Source of the DNA: Lumbricus terrestris
Taxonomy: Eukaryota; Annelida; Clitellata; Crassiclitellata; Lumbricidae
Direction of reading: 5' to 3'
Assembly (NCBI GenBank): GCA_949752735.1
Contig: OX457037.1
Span: 39,844,296 to 39,908,295, forward strand
Length of the DNA: 64,000 nt
Shown here: piece by piece, positions 1-12,000 of the stretch
Numbering within the stretch: the stretch's first letter is position 1
Layout of the letters: every line of letters starts with the position of its first letter
Made by a program: the position numbers and the translations under genes
Notes under the pieces: model-generated
What the model was told of the DNA's origin: nothing
Seen by the model: only the letters and a program-made list of their open reading frames with translations
Database searches by the model: none

Positions 1-85
1 GATCCTTAAGTTCCTTCGGCGGACCAGTGTAGTTACAGTTCATCTGCTCCCCACACTGACCATACCAAATGCAGTGAGGCTCTGC
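1..85 (-). CDS. NPC1: NPC1 exon 2 (partial, runs off the window)
   Basis: The acceptor is TTTTAG|GCAGAG. The 28 codons seen read AEPHCIWYGQCGEQMN... and carry the first three cysteines of the NPC1 sterol-binding N-terminal domain plus the GPP motif. The frame is open to the window edge, which falls inside a codon. Confidence 0.88.
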
Positions 86-3000
86 CTAAAATTAGTCATA
101 ACAACAGTTTCTATGGAATGAAAATGAAAATTCCTCTTTTATAACACCAGCATAATGCAGTTCTCTGTTTTACTCTCTAGGCAGGTTGTCTCTTATATTA
201 AGAAATCTATTTGGCAGACTTTACGTGCTGGAGATGCAAATCTATTCCAGATGCAAATCTGGAGCTGCTATGTACAGCACGAATATGGAGGTCAGGCCAG
301 ACTTGGAAATACTCACCAAATGATTGGTGGTATTCATTTAAGACTTAAACTGTAAAGTTTGTCTCCACTCTTGAGACTATCCTGACCTTCCAGTACCTTG
401 GTCTCAACCTGACAGGTACCGCCTCAGTGTCGTGCCTATGCCTCTAATTGGCCTTTTGCTGTGCTTCCTAGTATTACACATGTATGTGTGCTAAGATCCA
501 ATCTGGGGCATTAATTACTGTTTTTGCCAGTTGTCTTAAGAGTTCTTATGCAATGGACTCTTCTCACTGGGAGCACCTCTGATTAGATTGTACTGTGAGA
601 GGCATTATAAGTTCAGAAATAAAAATGAAGTTCATTACATCCTATACATATGGGGCAAAACAGACATACTATTTACACTCCACGGTCATAGATAATATCA
701 ACATCAGCATTGATGACAAGTCATCAAAGGAGAATGGCATCCTATATTCTTCCACTTCAACTGTTTTTGCAAGTGATCAATCCATGGCTGCCTACAGTGC
801 CCACTTTTCTAAAATAAGTTCAACCATTTATCATAAACCATGCATGTCATTTATTATGCCAGAAATAATAATCTTGAACTTTTTGCTGAAACATTCTTTA
901 ATGATAATGCAAAAATGGTAGGAAGAAGAAGTAAACTTAGAAGTGAAGTGTAAAAGAGGCAATAAAATTTTCAGTGTTAACTGGAAGCCAGCCAGCTCTT
1001 ACATTAATTCGCAAAACTTCATCACTCATGTTAAGATAAGTTCAAGACTTTGGCAAATTAGACTACGGTATATACCAACTGCATGGTGCTTCAGCAAATT
1101 CTAATCGCTAATTGCTTATAATCCTAATTAGTTACAAGATTGAAGCTGATTCCAATCGATTAGAGCAGTTTGACTAATCATGCCCACTTGCCCAGTGAGC
1201 ACTGTCATACAGCACAAGCCACATTTTACAAAAGCTTGCTGGTATAAAATCTGACTATTTAGCAAACATCCTCTTTGGTGATAGGCAGCAACTGGCAGGC
1301 AAACAGAAAATGTAAACTGCAAAAAATTCTGCCCGAAAACAACCGCTCACTTACAGTTTTAATTGCTTGTACTTAAAATACATGTATAATTAATTTTCCC
1401 AGGCTGGACATGTGAATGAAGGAATAGCAGACCAAGCACAAAAGCTTTCAATCTCTTAAGAGGTTTGAGAATTCTAAAAGTCAGTGGAGAGAGGGGAATA
1501 GATCATATGAATCAATCGACCCTGGGCAAAGGCCATACACAAGCATCGGGTCAACCAACCTACACATGAACTCTGCATGCTGCCAACACATGTCGACCCA
1601 TGAACTCCCAAAGCAAGCATCCTGTACTGGTCACATGACTCTTGGTGGCGTATTGACGTAGGATAAATGAGTCAATACAGCAATTACCTACATTCTAGGT
1701 CATTAGGTCACTCTCCAACGCATCACCCTCCTTCAGAGCACTTCAGTTGGAATAATGTGCCTGCACGGTACTCTCTTAATGGTTTGTGTTACTAGGTTCG
1801 AAGCATCACTAAGCTGTGTTGCTGAAGCGTTCCAGTTTGGCTTAAGTTTGATTTGTTATGCTTACCTATTTGCACAAATTATTCAGTTTAGAACTTTGCA
1901 GCATGTGATGCTTCATTGTTTTTCAATACTGCACCACAAGACCTTAAGTAACAACAGCTGCAAACCTTGCACCACGAGAGACAATTTCCATAGATATTAG
2001 GTTGCCGCAAATAGAACAGTTGAAAAATACAAATCTAAAGCAGCCACTTATTGCCAGTTAAAATGAGCCAAGCTGTTCATTGCTAATGCAGTCCATGTGT
2101 TTCTGAGCGTAAGGGCACACGCCCTAAATCTGAACGAAACCACATTTAACTGCGACCATGAAATTTCACAAACCTTCATTAGCCTAGTTAATCATAGACA
2201 CTGCTTGTACCTAATGATATTGTATTTTGCTACTGAATGTAAAGGAGGCATTCACGTGACTGATATTACTGCAGTGACTAAGTGCAAGCCTTGAACAACG
2301 CACTTTAATTTCACATGACCCCCTGATATTAAAGTGCATATCACATAACCAAAGGATGCAATACAAGTAACTAGTCATAAAATAATATGACTCAATGGCA
2401 CAAAGTGCTGCAAAATTGACTAATTTGTAACTGAAAGAATTTCATGATTATCTGCACAAATCGAGTTCTCAATCTCAAATAGCAGGCATAGTGGTAGCCT
2501 GCAAAAAGTTTCACCCTTCAACTTCAATACCTGAGGCCAACTATACAGCCAGCTACACAACGTGTATGCAGACTGTACAGTCAGTGGGAAGATCAGGCAG
2601 GACAGGAGAGCACTGGCCACTTGCCTTAATATGCGAGGTAAAGAACTGAAGTTGCTAGCACTTCATAAAGATGGCTGCCTCTCAGGGCTTTTTCAAATAC
2701 ATTTTTAGAACTGCACAAACAGGGATTTTTTCTAGTGTGGCTTTGTTACCGAAAATTTCTCGCAACCTTTTTTAGCCTTTTCTTAAAATTTCCCCCCACC
2801 CCCGCAAAAATGTCGCAAGTTGGCGGCGGAAAAATCTGATGACCTTTTTTAGTCGTTTATGTGTCCCAAGTTTTCCTAGAAATGTCGCCGCAAGTTGCCG
2901 CATACGTAAGCTGATGAACTTTATTTAATCATCCACTAGACACTTTTTAAAATTTCGCCTTCCTGCCTATTTTAACTGCACAGGTCTTTCTTTCCATTTG

Positions 3001-4844
3001 TTTTCCCGTGGTTAACTGGCCGGCTGCACTTACCCTTTTTGTAATGATTTTCACTGAGCAGAACTGCTTTTACAACTGCACAAATTCTTTTACAACTGCA
3101 CAAATTCTTTTACAACCGCACAAATTCTTTTACAACTACACGTTAAAAAAGCCCTGCTGCCTCTCAGGGCTATGTTCATGGAACTGCTCCTTTTATTCTT
3201 CTGCTGACCTGATGCAAAGAAAAACTGCCTGGCTGTTGCACTTTTTTAATGTAACTGCATTTCAGTCAAAAGAACCCAATGCCATGCCTTGGAGGCTACT
3301 ACTTTATAAGTTGAATATTCATTCCAACAGCCATGTAAGTACTGCAAGTCATTCTGAGAGCATAAATATATAAAAACCCAGAGCTTTGATCACAATTCCT
3401 GATGAAAAATTTAACAAAGCAACAACAATCCAGCAACAGATCTCATTTGTTTAAAAGTTTAGATACAATGTTCAGTTTAAATACATTTGTGGATGGTACA
3501 CTGGTACAACCATGCATTTCTGAACATTGTAGACTTCCAGGTCTTATTGGAGATGTGGTGCGATTCCTAGAAGGTTAAATCTGCTGCAGAGGAATGTAAT
3601 TCTGCACTCATTCGCTCATTCAATTATTTACACAGTACCTCTTGAAGAAAACTACTCAGAGATGCTCCAGACTCCAGAACGAACAAAAAAATGTTCAGTT
3701 TTAAAGTGCCTATAGAATGTTATGGTATAGAGAATGAAATATGGAACATGCACAGCCGCACAACTCAAGAGGGAGGCCATTACATACCACTGGGGCAACC
3801 ATGACTTAGCACAATGAAGGTGCATGCAAACGGGATTAGAGACCCCTTCCCACAGAGTGTAGGGAGTGTCTAGCTGCATCACTGACACAGGCTGACAAAG
3901 ATCAATATAGGTAAGTTGGAGCAAGGTCTACTTCGCATCATAATACCAAGATGACCCCATATTCAATGTGCTGACGGACAGGGAGTCAGCGCAGAACGTC
4001 CAGCAAGGAATTGTAGACATGACTGAATTAAGGTATTTGACCGATAAGGCGTGCTGCAGAGTGCAAAATATGGTCAAGCGAGACCAGCCATGCAGATGGT
4101 AAGCCAGAATAGCGATATCTAGGCAGTAGATGCAGTTGCAGCATTACCACCAGTGGAAAACCTTCCGTGAAAGTGCAACTTTTGGAACGTGCACATTGTT
4201 GAAAATAGTTTTGGTTGTAAAAAAATTCGTCTGGACTAGTTAGCTACACCGGTAAGCGAGAGCGGCATTCGTCTGTTGGTTGCAATGGACTGCGGTTCAA
4301 GCCCGGTCTGGGAGTTGACATTCAGAGATTTAGATATCTCGGGCTACCACGTGTGGGACGCAGGAGCACAAGCTCCTGCGGAGCGACCTTGGGCAAGTTG
4401 CTTACCCATCATTGTCTGTGGGGAAGGCAACGGGAAACCACCTCACTCATCTCATCCACAGGGGCGTAAAGCCAATGAACGTGCCAACGGGCAGAGAACC
4501 ATCATTTCCCAAATTTATTTTATGGAATTTGGTTTATTATTGCATTTTCATCGCTTTCGGGACAGCAGCGACTTTCGATCTTTGGGCATTCGAGTAGACC
4601 TACATGACTGTGCCCGTGCTTGTCTTTCGAGTAGCGCTTTACAAATTTGGAGATTACGATTACAATGTACAACCCACTTATGGAGAAATGTGCATCTAAA
4701 GACGCCTAAGCACTTCCACAAGACCTGTCTTACCTGGACCATCGAACCGAGCAGCACCAAAGCGATCGTCCAACGTAGGACATTCCACCGAATCCAGAAC
4801 AATTCCATGACACCCGTAGACGCCAAGAAGACAGTTCTAAACAT
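1..4844 (-). CDS. NPC1: NPC1 gene, 5' part (exon 1 and part of exon 2)
   Basis: NPC1 is the multi-pass late-endosome/lysosome membrane protein that takes cholesterol from NPC2 and exports it. Two exons are visible: a signal-peptide exon (4734-4844) and the start of the luminal N-terminal domain (1-85). Joined in phase 0 they give a hydrophobic leader followed by a mature start with CIWYGQCG, NCNYTGPP and KELKD. This matches the NPC1 pattern CVWYGECG...NCEYSGPP and lacks the different spacing of NPC1L1. The remaining exons lie left of position 1. Intron 1 (86-4733) holds a hAT MITE, a LINE tail and a SINE-like unit. The exon 2 match is strong. The exon 1 assignment is inference from the leader-like peptide, the CAG|GTAAGA donor and the matching phase. 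Confidence 0.85.
86..2674. other. NPC1 intron 1, 3' part, no recognised element
   Basis: No exon with homology and no intact mobile element is seen. Short open frames here have no protein-like composition. A leader-like frame near 2620 begins without an ATG and was not accepted. Confidence 0.5.
2683..3156. mobile_element. hAT-type MITE, ACTGCACA family, 474 bp
   Basis: The ends are CAGGGCTTTTT... and ...AAAAAAGCCCTG. They are flanked by a perfect 8-bp duplication CTGCCTCT (2675-2682 and 3157-3164). Several TTTTACAACTGCACAAATTC units repeat near the right end. The centre has GACCTTTTTTAGTC and ATCTGATGA blocks shared with 34.87-35.24 kb. It has no coding capacity. Confidence 0.92.
3165..3609. 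other. NPC1 intron 1, unannotated stretch
   Basis: The right-hand target duplication is followed by a second CAGGGCTA, so the shared flank extends to about 15 bp. The rest shows nothing recognisable. Confidence 0.4.
3610..3715 (-). mobile_element. Degenerate LINE 3' end (L2/CR1-like)
   Basis: Read on the minus strand it has the family's terminal block: AACTG, a GGAG(C/T)..CTCTGAGTAG segment, a CTTGAAGAG-like segment and a short CATT/ATTG-type tail. It aligns by eye with the copy at 10125-10245 and is heavily diverged. The sequence from 3715 to about 3920 may belong to the same insertion, but I cannot show it. Confidence 0.5.
4225..4510 (+). mobile_element. tRNA-derived SINE with CORE-like domain
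   Basis: A tRNA-like head has an A-box-like region (TAGCTACACCGGTAAGCGAG) and a B box GGTTCAAGCCC near 4292. About 90 bp further is GACCTTGGGCAAGTTGCTTA, similar to the conserved core of MIR/CORE-SINEs. The 43-kb SINE has a similar block. It lies just downstream of NPC1 exon 1 in the intron. Confidence 0.6.
4734..4844 (-). CDS. NPC1: NPC1 exon 1, signal peptide
   Basis: Two in-frame ATG codons are possible, at 4844 and 4808. The shorter start gives MELFWIRWNVLRWTIALVL..., a typical n-region plus hydrophobic core ending LLGSMVQ. It ends at a consensus donor CAG|GTAAGA (4734/4733). Phase 0 fits the exon 2 acceptor at 85, so signal peptidase would cut near the exon junction. An upstream in-frame stop lies about 30 bp above. 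No other leader-plus-donor was found in the region. The transcription start is not determined. Confidence 0.72.
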
Positions 4845-6094
4845 CAACTCGTGCCCACAAGACTTAGTGTTCTTCTAACAATGCACAATAAAATCAGATG
4901 GCAGCTACAAGCTGATTACGAATGACGCGATGCTGTTAAAAACTGAACGCCTACGAAAGTCGTGGCTTTATTAGGAATAATTATGTTGCAAACAAAGTTC
5001 TGATTAATTCGAAGGCATAATAAGAACCTCGTGAGACTCTACAGTCTCTCACCTCACCGGTTAAATAACAGATCGGCCTACGCCTTAACAGCATTGCTCG
5101 GCTGAGCGGTCATCCGACCGTCGCTGGCCTATCACGGCGAAAGGCGGAGTCAACGAAAATTCTTCAGGGGATAGTCAGCTGAGATAAATAAGTATGTATA
5201 ATTGTCCTAATCATGACGAAAAGAGCAGTCTTTGCCCTCTGATTATTGTAAAATCATAGTTAATTTCCTAATTGTAGCTTACTAATAACAGCTTTTATCG
5301 AGCGACATTTTGTGAAGTTCTGTTATCGTAGAAAAAGTAGTCTAAAATGTACAAGAAAATCTTTGCCGATCATCATCAAAGCTGCTTCTGTTTCCACGTG
5401 TAGGGCATTGAGATGTATTACATGTATAACATTATATAATACATTATTATATATTATATAATACATCTCTATGGTGTATGGTCTACGGGCGTGTTATGAG
5501 GTCGTTGGGCGTTCTCGTCATCGCTTAGGGCAATTTTACACCGCCCAAATATGAAGTCACACATTTTTTCCCCGAGGGCAACGGCCTCTGTTGTCAAAAG
5601 CCCTTGTCAAATCTGGATCCATTCCATTCCCAGATTACTTGACCGCGCTTAGTCAAAACAAAATCGATAGGCAGATAACATAGCATAACATGTCTTTTAT
5701 GTGGTTCGGAATACGGTATTGGAACTGCTGCCTTACAAAAAATTTATCCAAGTACAAAATTACTAAACTGATTGAGATGATGTGTGAATTTGATCTTCCT
5801 TGAAAGCCTGAAATTATAACATACACTTAATTCCCACCAGTGAAACACTACAAATGTGAAAAACAAAGTTTAATTTTACCATCACTGAGATGTGATCTGC
5901 TTATTGAACTTGGCAAAAATGGCCTGGTGATCAATTGTACTGGAGATATTTTAATTTTCAATTATTTTTAATGCATATCAAGTCCAATACAACATTCTCA
6001 TTCAGAATTATACTTTTAAATTTCATGCAACTTGGTCATTGTTTAATCCATAATTGTATTTTCCATTCAATTATTATTTCTTTAATCTAGTATT
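4845..6094. other. NPC1 5' flank and intergenic region
   Basis: This is presumed to include the NPC1 promoter and 5' UTR. CpG-containing sequence lies at about 5040-5160. An AT-rich palindromic patch (TATATAATACAT repeated) lies near 5425-5470. No gene or element is supported. Confidence 0.4.
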
Positions 6095-6587
6095 TCCCAA
6101 CCCAGGGCCGGATCAACAAATGTAGGGGCCCTGTTCAGTAAAAGTGTGGGGCCCCAACCATAATTACAGAAGCACAACGAAATGACACAAAATACATGTT
6201 GCATGAATCAACGAATCAACATTCGTCTATTATTAATTCATTACTTCTATTTTTACAACAGGTCTTTTAATGTTTCAATCTGGGGATAAAGCATGCATCT
6301 TTTACGGCTTAAGAATATTAAAGTGATTCATGGTAAGACATTTTCTTCTAACCAGAGCATAATATATCAAGTGCACTCGTACAAGCAAACAGTGCTGCAG
6401 CGATTTTAAGCTCCTAATGAATACTTCACAAGGAAAATTTTGGGAAGTCTTGCGGTAGAACAACAACCAAGGCAAATGGTTTTTACATGAACCAGGGTAT
6501 TTGCCCCAATTTGCCCTGCTGCAGCGCCATCACTGATTACAAGCTAACATAAAATTAGATTTTTCACGGTTGCGCTAGTAGAAGACC

Positions 6588-6895
6588 TTGTATGGCTCAA
6601 GCTTCATCCTATACTATTTGAGCTTTTCACCCTGGATGCTGTCTCATACAGGAGACAGAAGCTACCCATGGAGACTTCCTTGTAATTTTTCCCGTTCTTT
6701 GACCACTCAGCGAAGAGCATTCTCGGTAGTACTGGGAGGTCCAGCTATCTGGAAGAGTCTTTCTGTGGTTCTCTTGCTTCCTTGTGACTCTTTCTTTTTC
6801 TTCTTGCTTAGGTTTTCTTGTTGACCTGACCGCCTGGGTTTGGAGAGTCTCTGAGCAGAAGTCTTTAAGGGGCATCATATAAATTCATGCAATTG
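6588..6895 (+). mobile_element. LINE 3' end (L2/CR1-like), nested
   Basis: The frame contains [18 protein letters not shown], the common C-terminal signature [15 protein letters not shown] of L2/CR1-type ORF2. It ends in GAGAGTCTCTGAGCAGAAGT, CTTTAAGGGGCATCATATAAATT and an ATTGACTG tail. It is 5' truncated and inserted in the hAT element at 6103-7534. Confidence 0.78.
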
Positions 6896-7131
6896 ACTGA
6901 TTTCATTCGTAAAAAGAGGGTCTCTATTGAATCTACAGTGCACACTATATTATAATGACGCCATTATTTTCATAATGTGTTGCATAGCACTTGAGTTCCG
7001 TTCAGGTGAGGTAATCCTATGAAGTGTTTAAACAAGCACTTAAGACTTATATATAGCTCTTACTTGCATTTCTGGTTGATTTTAAGATCAATCTTCCTGG
7101 TATTGGAAACTCAAACAGTGGTCCCCCACAT

Positions 7132-7337
7132 CAGGGTTGTTTTTAAGGAATTTTTAGAACTGCACAACCCCTTCTTTCCCTTCCCATCCTCCATGGTAAA
7201 TTACTTCCAATCGGATGACAATGACCTTTTTGCTAGTTTTAACTGCACAGAATTTGTGACAGAAGTGCTTCTACAGCTGCACAAATCCATTTAGAACTGC
7301 ACATTTTGTGTACAACTGCACGTTAAAAAAAGCCCTG
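7132..7337. mobile_element. hAT-type MITE, ACTGCACA family, 206 bp, nested
   Basis: CAGGGTTGTTTTTAAGG... to ...AAAAAAAGCCCTG, with a perfect 8-bp duplication CCCCACAT (7124-7131 and 7338-7345). It shares TTTTTAGAACTGCACA and ACAACTGCACG with the copies at 2683 and 38981. It lies inside the older hAT element. Confidence 0.92.
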
Positions 7338-7542
7338 CCCCACATGTGTGCAAAAGTTGTATAATTTTTTGTCAAAATCAGTAGTTTTCGAATAATTTGA
7401 CAATTCGTTCAGAGAGATTTAAAACTTATTTCTGCTATTATAAACTTAACAATGAGGAAAAAATTCTTATTGCATGTGTGGGGCCCCTAAAGTGTGGGGC
7501 ACTGTTCGGCCGAACATGCCTTAATCCGGCTCTGTCCCAGCC

Positions 7543-8921
7543 CCTTCCCCATGAAGAAACCCATAAACCAATTTTTAATATACTGAAACTCCAAACTAAA
7601 AATTAATACTATAGAGCACAAATACAACTCAATTACTGTGCGATGCAGTATGCATGCAAGAGAAATTAATGGGAATTAACCTGCAGATCAATACAGACAG
7701 TGCTCAATCTATTAATAGCTACTTGTTACTAAATAAAGCTCATCATAAAAAACATTTTCTGTCATGGTTTATTTCATATTTATTTGCTTAGCCACTTACT
7801 ACTTTACAACTCATTTATATTTACAACAATTTCCCCGATGATTGTGGAAACACTGCTTAGAAACAGACCACTATAATTTTAGCAAGTGGATTCAGGATGT
7901 AATTCATACTTGAACTGAAAGCCCGATAAGAGAAAAATAGGCAAACAGTTCTAGTTTCTCACCACAAATCAGGATGAATGACTAACCATAGACTCAAATT
8001 TACGCATGACAACCCAGATTTACCAGGTACTTGAAAACAGTCACACTATACTTCCTCTTTTTTCTGAAGGGGCAATCAATTAGTTATTCAACAGCATGCA
8101 GAATAATTGTTGAATTGCTTCTGGCATGAGAAAGTACACGATTTGATACCATTCACTGATGCTGTACAAGACATTTTTAAAACAATTTCACCAGTCTCCA
8201 GACAAACGGAGGAATCTGAAACCACACTTAGCTAGAAAGACCCTCACACAATCAGCTTCATTATTCGTAAACACGACAATCACTTATCAGAACTATTTCT
8301 GAATTTATATAGTGCCTTTTCATGGTAGGCTACTCAGAAGCACTCATGGGCATCAATCACCTGCTGGGTACTTGAGCCCATAATCCGTTCATCCCTGCTT
8401 CACTTAATTATCAACAGTACATCAACTTATTTTAATCATCAAGTATATTCTTGTCATTATTGATAGTTTAACGTCTAGTTGTATTTACAGTGCATTGTGT
8501 CAGCTTCTCAATGCTAGACAACAACTGACACCAATTGCACGACCCTTATCAATCAATCAATCAATCTTCTGTGTCCATCATCATTATGGGAGGCTGGTGG
8601 TAAAAAGCAAAGTAAAAGAAACAATAAATGTTGAAAAAGATAGTGTACACATCTCCTACGGGCTGTCAGCTGATAAAGAAGAAGAAAAAGAAGATACATC
8701 TCCAGTAATTACTTGTAATATTTGCTTCAATCGACCATAACACAGATTATCAATACACACAGCCATCAAAACAGCCATTTGTTGCCATTATTTGCACACA
8801 CCTAATTAAATAGATCGTATATGATGGCATATGGGCAATCAAGTTCAGGTTCAGGACTGAAGCAGACTTTATATGTTCATCACGTTAGTCAGAGAAAACT
8901 GTTATTTTATGACGCATCGCT
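7543..8921. other. Intergenic region and RFC1 3' flank
   Basis: This should contain the RFC1 3' UTR and polyadenylation site (minus strand). I do not see a convincing AATAAA close to the stop. A degenerate LINE tail lies at 8295-8420 and a short (ATCA)n run near 8550-8570. Confidence 0.4.
8295..8420 (-). mobile_element. Degenerate LINE/SINE 3' tail
   Basis: The minus strand reads ...GAGTGCTTCTGAGTAGCC...GGCACTATATAAATTC, a diverged version of the GCGCCTCTGAGTAG...GGCGCTATATAAAT terminus found across this window. Confidence 0.6.
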
Positions 8922-9035
8922 TCAATTGGATTTTTTCGTTGCTTTTCCTTTGCCTTTGCCCTTTCCTTGGCTTGTACTCTGGCCCTGATCTTGCGATGAA
9001 GAACTGCTCTTTGAAGGTTTTGTAGCTTTCTTGGC
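8922..9035 (-). CDS. RFC1: RFC1 exon 25 (C-terminus)
   Basis: TATAG|GCCAAG acceptor. It encodes [15 protein letters not shown]... ending [12 protein letters not shown] and TGA at 8922-8924. The Lys/Gly-rich basic tail matches the GKGKSSKK end of vertebrate RFC1. Confidence 0.93.
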   Translation of the reverse strand, partial: AKKATKPSKSSSSSQDQGQSTSQGKGKGKGKATKKSN

Positions 9036-12000
9036 CTATAACGAGAGAATGGATCAACTAATAAATTAATTAATTAATGACAGAATGGATTAACTGCAAG
9101 GAACCGATAAATAAATCAATTAAACTTCTAATACTTAACTTAACTGGAAAACACTTCATTGATTTTAATTAATGACATAACAAGCAATCACATTAATAAG
9201 TCTAATGGTGGGTATGAAAGGGAGAACTGTGCAAGAACCAAATTAGTCGCTCTGTTTCAAGATGCCCCATTACAAAATCAAAGGGCATAATAATTATGCC
9301 CATAACCACACAATCCGCAGATGGTATGACGAGAAAAACTTTCATCACTACGATGATATATATACGATTTTGGAGTTAGCATTTATTTTTGGAACAACTG
9401 CCTTGATCAATTCTATGAGTTATAATTATATATGTTCAATGCCATGTTTGTGCACAAAAATGCGGATAACAATTGGCCAAATAAAAAATATTCTTATCCT
9501 ATACTGCCGTGCTAAGCAAAAAGACAGTAACTCAGACTGTTATGGTAAGGAGTTACTGTCTTTTTCTTAGCACGGCAGTATATTACATGGGTGTTAACAT
9601 CAATGATCAAGCAAATATTCAACAATGTGATTAAATTACATATTTTCAAATATTAAACATGTGAATACATATTTTCCATACAAGTCAATTTCTATATCCA
9701 AATGCATCTTTCAACACTTTCTGCACAAACCTGTTTGTAATAAAATAATAATTGAAATTGATAGGCTATTTAGTATTTACTTGAGTTAAATGCTTTTAGG
9801 GCTGCAAAGTTAACGATTAATTAAATCAGAACTATCATTTAATCGTTAATTAATTTTACTGAATAAATATATTTACAATGATCAATTGAGGACTGTTCCA
9901 TGTATACAAAACTATACATGTCACTCAAGTTTCATGTGCGACTTTTAGCTAAATCAGTTATATTATCAGCAACACACTTTACTATAACCCAGCAGTCTTA
10001 ACATGCTGGGTTCTTTGCAATATTGGCTGAAAGAAGGCATTTGAACTGAAAAACTTAAACAAGACTACTAATATTATTATGTCTTCATGTAACTAGACCT
10101 TTACTTGATGTCTTTGACACACAGTATTCATTCATTCATTCGGACATTTATATAGCGCTCCTTCAAGAAAACCTACTCAGAGGCGCTCCCGACTCCAACA
10201 CGCCCAAAAAGAACAGTTTTAAGTATGTGTACAACTGTACATGCATAACAGTTGAAGCTTATTCATGTTTAGCAGAAACCTAGCAAACAAGTCCTCACAT
10301 CTACATAACTACTATGTGGTAGCATGAATGAACTGGTAAATGTTCGAAAACATATTAAACAAACCATCATCACCTTGATCATTGTATCAGCAGTGACGTC
10401 TTCATTATCACTGTGCTCACTTTCCTCTGCTGCAACTGCTTCATCTTCTTTCAACTCCAGTTCATAGTCTTCCTGGCTGCCCCCATTTCCACCACGTCCT
10501 CGGCCTTTCTTGGCTGCAGCTCCAGTTGCATAAGGCGTTAGGTGCACTTCTTTGTTGTACGCCCTGGTGAAAGCAGCTTTTACCTAAACACAGAAAAGTA
10601 CCCCAAATATGCAAAGACAATCAGCAATGGTTGGTGAGAAAAGCAACTGCATATTCACAATGCTAGAAGGCAAGAAATATTGCTGATCAGAACACATAAT
10701 CTTAGCTAGTACCAGTAACCAATTACCTCAAAGCAAAGAAATTCATTAAATCTGATACTGACACAATATATGATAAAAAAATAATTAACAATAATAATTA
10801 GCCACTTATCAACAAATGTCTGGAAATATTTAATTTAGTCCCACATTCCACCTTCAATCTATTAACAATTTACCACACACCTGGTATGCTTGCTATAAAC
10901 TTATAAGCAGATCAGTTAACTATTTTGGTCCTCAAATCTCAATTGGGTCTTGCTACGAAGTATCTGCACAATCTTATACATCGCCTCCCACCCCCTTCTG
11001 CCATTTCACTGTGTCCTCTTAGGCTCTCTGATTGACTCGACCTCTTTGTCCCCCAAGTCAGGACTGCTATGTCTCAATCCAGCCCATTTGCCTGCATTGG
11101 TCCCTCCTTATGGAATGGACATCCACCATCAGTTCGCTCTGTCATCCTCTCTGGAAGTCTTTCCCCGTCTTTCTCTCGTCTGAAAACCTGCCTTTTCTCT
11201 CAGGGTTGAACGCACTGGGAGCGCTTCTGAAAGGCTCTTGCTACACGAAGCGCTTTATAAATGGTCAGATACAATACAATACAATATGCTAACCTTAGAG
11301 TCAATCTGACCCATAGGGTCTTTCATTCCCGGCCAAGAAGTCAGCTCGATGACACTGTCAAAGTCCTCGCGAAGCAAGTCGTACGTATCAAGCAGCGACA
11401 CCACTTTACTGACTCCATCACTTCCTTCGTTTATCAGCGGTGATGTCATCATGAGTCGCAGAGCAGGAAGGTAATCCTGACTGAGCGCTCTCTTGTCGGC
11501 CGATATGCTGCGAAAATAACAGAACAGTTAATACAAATGTAGGAAATGTAAACAAGTTATAACTGCACAAAATGATGTAAAACACTGATGTAAAACACGC
11601 GTTTCTTTAATAATAATCAGTTCATTCTAAGCTGCTGCATGCCACTTGCTCGTGGTAACCAATCAAAACAATGAGCAATGTATGGGCCATACAATTCATT
11701 CGCTGTCTCGCTGTACAGAATGACCTTATCCCAAAAAGTTTAATCCAGGGGTTCCCAACCCGTGGTCCGCAGGCCAAAAGTGGCCCACCAGGCCTAAAAA
11801 ATGACCCCCATCTCTCAAATTTAAAAAAAAAATATACGACAAAAATTGACCATCTGGACAGGATAGAACACATAGTTATTTTCTATTACAAATTATTTTA
11901 TTCTGACGTCTATAAATAGCATCAAACATTCAATTTTGATTCAATTATAACAATTCATATGTTTTTAGTTAATTAACTTTTGGCCTTGTGGCCCCCCTTA

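Larger units (their letters stand above)
6103..7534. mobile_element. hAT-type element, 1.4 kb, carrying nested insertions
   Basis: The ends are CAGGGCCGGATCAAC... and ...TTAATCCGGCTCTG. Near-terminal GGGGCCC blocks lie at both ends. The flanks TCCCAACC and TCCCAGCC (7 of 8 identical) fit an old 8-bp duplication. It contains a LINE 3' end (6588-6895) and a MITE (7132-7337). No transposase frame remains. Confidence 0.8.

Noticed and set aside
2420..2620. Leader-like minus-strand frame near 2620 as the NPC1 first exon
   Set aside because: It has no ATG in frame (begins GTG) and no suitable donor after the hydrophobic stretch. The 4734-4844 exon fits better.
5041..5080. CTCACCTCAC as a sterol regulatory element for NPC1
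   Set aside because: Two mismatches to the consensus ATCACCCCAC and no supporting motif nearby.
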